From NCBI RefSeq assembly GCF_946478835.1, contig NZ_CAMLDV010000177.1, forward strand, positions 1 through 6,797: a stretch of DNA of 6,797 nucleotides, read 5' to 3'. A program made the translations under genes and the position numbers. Shown piece by piece: positions 5,801 to 6,797 of this stretch. Source of the stretch: an uncultured Bdellovibrio sp. (GTDB lineage: Bacteria > Bdellovibrionota > Bdellovibrionia > Bdellovibrionales > Bdellovibrionaceae). The stretch's first letter is position 1, and each line of letters begins with the position of its first letter. Below the pieces are notes generated by a model. That model was not told where the DNA came from. It saw nothing but the letters and a program-made list of their open reading frames with translations, and searched no databases.

Positions 5801-5895
5801 CAGCCTTCTCAAGGACGGACAGCCCACAAAGACATCCGCATAGCTGAACAAGAAAAAATCCACTTCCATTTGGCAGTAAAAAAATAATCCAATAA

Positions 5896-5911
5896 TTCAT
5901 TTGTTCATTTG
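5896..5911 (+). repeat. Tandem 8-mer, two copies
   Basis: TTCATTTG occurs twice head to tail (5896-5903 and 5904-5911). It is short and A+T-rich, so it may be chance or replication slippage. Confidence 0.5.
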
Positions 5912-5963
5912 TAAGGGCACTGCATTGCTTTCTATTACAAAACCATCTTCTTAAATATTTTTA

Positions 5964-5990
5964 TTGACGCAGTTTTCGACTCTGTAAAAT
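5964..5990 (+). promoter_or_regulatory. Candidate promoter upstream of the HNH gene
   Basis: TTGACG (5964-5969) and TAAAAT (5985-5990) each match five of six consensus bases, but the spacer is 15 bp, shorter than the usual 16-18. If used, it would give a leader of about 180 nt before the start at 6180. A closer -10-like TATACA (6153-6158) has no good -35 partner. Confidence 0.4.
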
Positions 5991-6042
5991 CGGCTAGGTG
6001 ATGCTTTCTTTAAAAAGACAGGAAACGTCTCGGATCGAAATT

Positions 6043-6089
6043 ATTTATTCAATATATTCAATTCATGAGCGAATAAATCAATGAATTGA
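6043..6089 (+). promoter_or_regulatory. Overlapping inverted repeats in the HNH gene leader
   Basis: ATTTATTC (6043-6050) can pair with GAATAAAT (6071-6078), and TCAATTCAT (6058-6066) can pair with ATGAATTGA (6081-6089). Both pairings are perfect, but they interleave, so they form either two alternative hairpins or a pseudoknot-like fold. The stems are A+T-rich and weak. A regulatory role is speculative. Confidence 0.3.
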
Positions 6090-6179
6090 GTAGTTTTCAT
6101 AATCCCATTTCCATTGGGAAAATAGTCAAAAATTCAATTTTAAAATCCATGTTATACAAGTCCTGCGAAGAGGTGAGTT

Positions 6180-6797
6180 ATGAATATTCGATACTTGTCT
6201 GATGAAAATCTTGAGCAGAATTTAAAATCTTTAGTTCAAAAAGAAAGAGAAATTCTATCTGATATCCTTTTGCATATTGCTGAAGTAGATCGTCGCAAAT
6301 TGTATTTGTCGAAAGCTTTTCCAAGCCTTTTTGATTATCTCACTAAGTACCTTGGATATTCCGCAGGAAGTGCTCAACGCAGAATTGATGCAGCTCGGTT
6401 ATTTCGTGATATCCCGGAAGTTGCTGAAAGTCTTGAATCTGGCGGTTTGAATCTTTCTCAGGTAAGTCTTTTGCAGAAAGCCCTCCGTCAAACTCAAAAA
6501 GAAGCACACATGGTAGTTCCCGTTGAGACTAAGAAAGAAATCTTAAATGAACTTATCGGAAAGTCTTATCAGGACTCCGAAGTCCTTGTTGCTAAAGCGC
6601 TGAATATCGAGATCAAGCAGGCTCCTAAAATTCAACACCAAGCTGATGAATCCGTTCGGTTTGAAGTGAGCCTCAGTAAAGATCAATGGCAGAAGATGGA
6701 AGAAATGCGTTCATTGTTGTCACATTCGCTGCCAAATGGAAGTTGGGATGAAATCTTGGAGTTTGTCGCAGATAAAGTCATTCAGCAAAAAACTCGA
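6180..6797 (+). CDS. HNH endonuclease family protein, N-terminal part (cut by window end)
   Basis: The frame is open from ATG 6180 to the last base, giving 206 residues with no stop, so the gene continues beyond the window. A good Shine-Dalgarno (GAGGTGAG, 6170-6177) supports the start. The visible part matches my recollection of the N-terminal region of DUF222-like HNH endonuclease proteins frequent in Bdellovibrio and myxobacteria. Its marks are DRRKLYLSKAFPSLFDYLTK (37-56), an LGYSAGSAQRRIDAARLF helix pair (58-75), GGLNLSQVSLLQKA (88-101), and VRFEVSLSKDQWQKMEEMRSLLSH (159-182, read as two blocks). The HNH nuclease motif itself would lie downstream and is not visible, so nuclease activity is not shown. 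The gene is more A+T-rich upstream than its neighbours and follows a gene-poor region, consistent with an accessory or mobile gene (inference). Confidence 0.8.
   Translation, partial: MNIRYLSDENLEQNLKSLVQKEREILSDILLHIAEVDRRKLYLSKAFPSLFDYLTKYLGYSAGSAQRRIDAARLFRDIPEVAESLESGGLNLSQVSLLQKALRQTQKEAHMVVPVETKKEILNELIGKSYQDSEVLVAKALNIEIKQAPKIQHQADESVRFEVSLSKDQWQKMEEMRSLLSHSLPNGSWDEILEFVADKVIQQKTR

Larger units (their letters stand above)
5623..5819. repeat. Inverted pair of hairpin-bearing elements (REP/BIME-like or structured RNA)
   Basis: TCCATCCGTGAGAAGGC (5623-5639) and GCCTTCTCAAGGACGGA (5803-5819) are inverted copies matching at 15 of 17 positions. Just inside each arm is a perfect hairpin: 5643-5667 (11-bp stem) beside the left arm and 5776-5800 (10-bp stem) beside the right. 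The hairpins differ in sequence but both open with CCTG and close with CAGG. A third, weaker hairpin (5694-5718) sits between them. Two readings fit: a BIME-like pair of REP elements in opposite orientation, or one folded RNA with a closing helix and three internal hairpins. No transposase gene is in the window, and no target-site duplication was seen. Confidence 0.6.
5535..6179. other. 645-bp region without a convincing gene
   Basis: No reading frame here has both a ribosome binding site and a recognisable product. The region contains the inverted hairpin element 5623-5819, with an A-rich linker; a tandem 8-mer TTCATTTG (5896-5903 and 5904-5911); a candidate promoter (5964-5990); and an AT-rich leader of the following HNH gene with overlapping inverted repeats (6043-6089). 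G+C falls to about 30% over 6001-6180 (54 of 180 by hand count), against about 43% in a sampled line of the CCA/PAP-family gene. The composition and the lack of genes suggest a boundary between a core and an accessory segment (inference). Confidence 0.7.

Noticed and set aside
5688..5900. Minus-strand hydrophobic frame of 70 codons (possible small membrane protein)
   Set aside because: It has no ribosome binding site, overlaps the inverted element, and its hydrophobicity follows from T-rich DNA.
6001..6084. 27-codon plus-strand frame just after the candidate promoter, possible leader peptide
   Set aside because: The only Shine-Dalgarno-like bases (AGGTG) touch the ATG, the product is not recognisable, and the DNA is low-complexity. 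It remains a weak possibility.
5535..6179. CRISPR array or integron attachment site
   Set aside because: There are no regularly spaced direct repeats, and no attC core (RYYYAAC/GTTRRRY) arrangement was found.

Overview
The window looks like chromosomal DNA of a Bdellovibrio-type predatory bacterium (Bdellovibrionota). The first gene encodes a 308-residue HD-GYP-like protein that lacks the GYP tyrosine and matches, from memory, the 'unconventional' Bdellovibrio protein Bd1817. The last gene has the N-terminal region of the HNH-endonuclease proteins common in Bdellovibrio and myxobacteria. The genus call rests on recognising these proteins, not on a search.

Layout. (1) 1-51: a bidirectional terminator. 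(2) 52-1527: a divergent signalling pair 33 bp apart. On the minus strand is the HD-GYP-like c-di-GMP protein. On the plus strand is a 171-residue helical protein that resembles an Hpt domain without its histidine and ends in a CheZ/FliM-like tail. (3) 1590-2584: a two-gene envelope or stress-type operon, a secreted BON-domain protein followed by a glycine-rich membrane-hairpin protein. It has a consensus -10 box with a dyad at the expected transcription start, and it ends in a strong bidirectional terminator. (4) 2630-5534: a tRNA-related block. queG (epoxyqueuosine reductase, minus strand) diverges from a CCA tRNA nucleotidyltransferase/poly(A) polymerase-family gene, which overlaps an RDD-family membrane protein gene. 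(5) 5535-6179: a 645-bp region with no convincing gene. It holds a striking inverted pair of hairpin-bearing elements (5623-5819) that can fold as a four-way junction, then an AT-rich leader (about 30% G+C over 6001-6180, hand count) with a candidate promoter. (6) 6180-6797: the first 206 codons of an HNH-endonuclease-type protein, cut by the window edge.

Most of the window is ordinary housekeeping and signalling. The parts worth a second look are the 5623-5819 element, the His-less Hpt-like protein with its CheY-binding-type tail, and the structured leader of the HNH gene. I saw no tRNA, rRNA, CRISPR array or complete insertion sequence.
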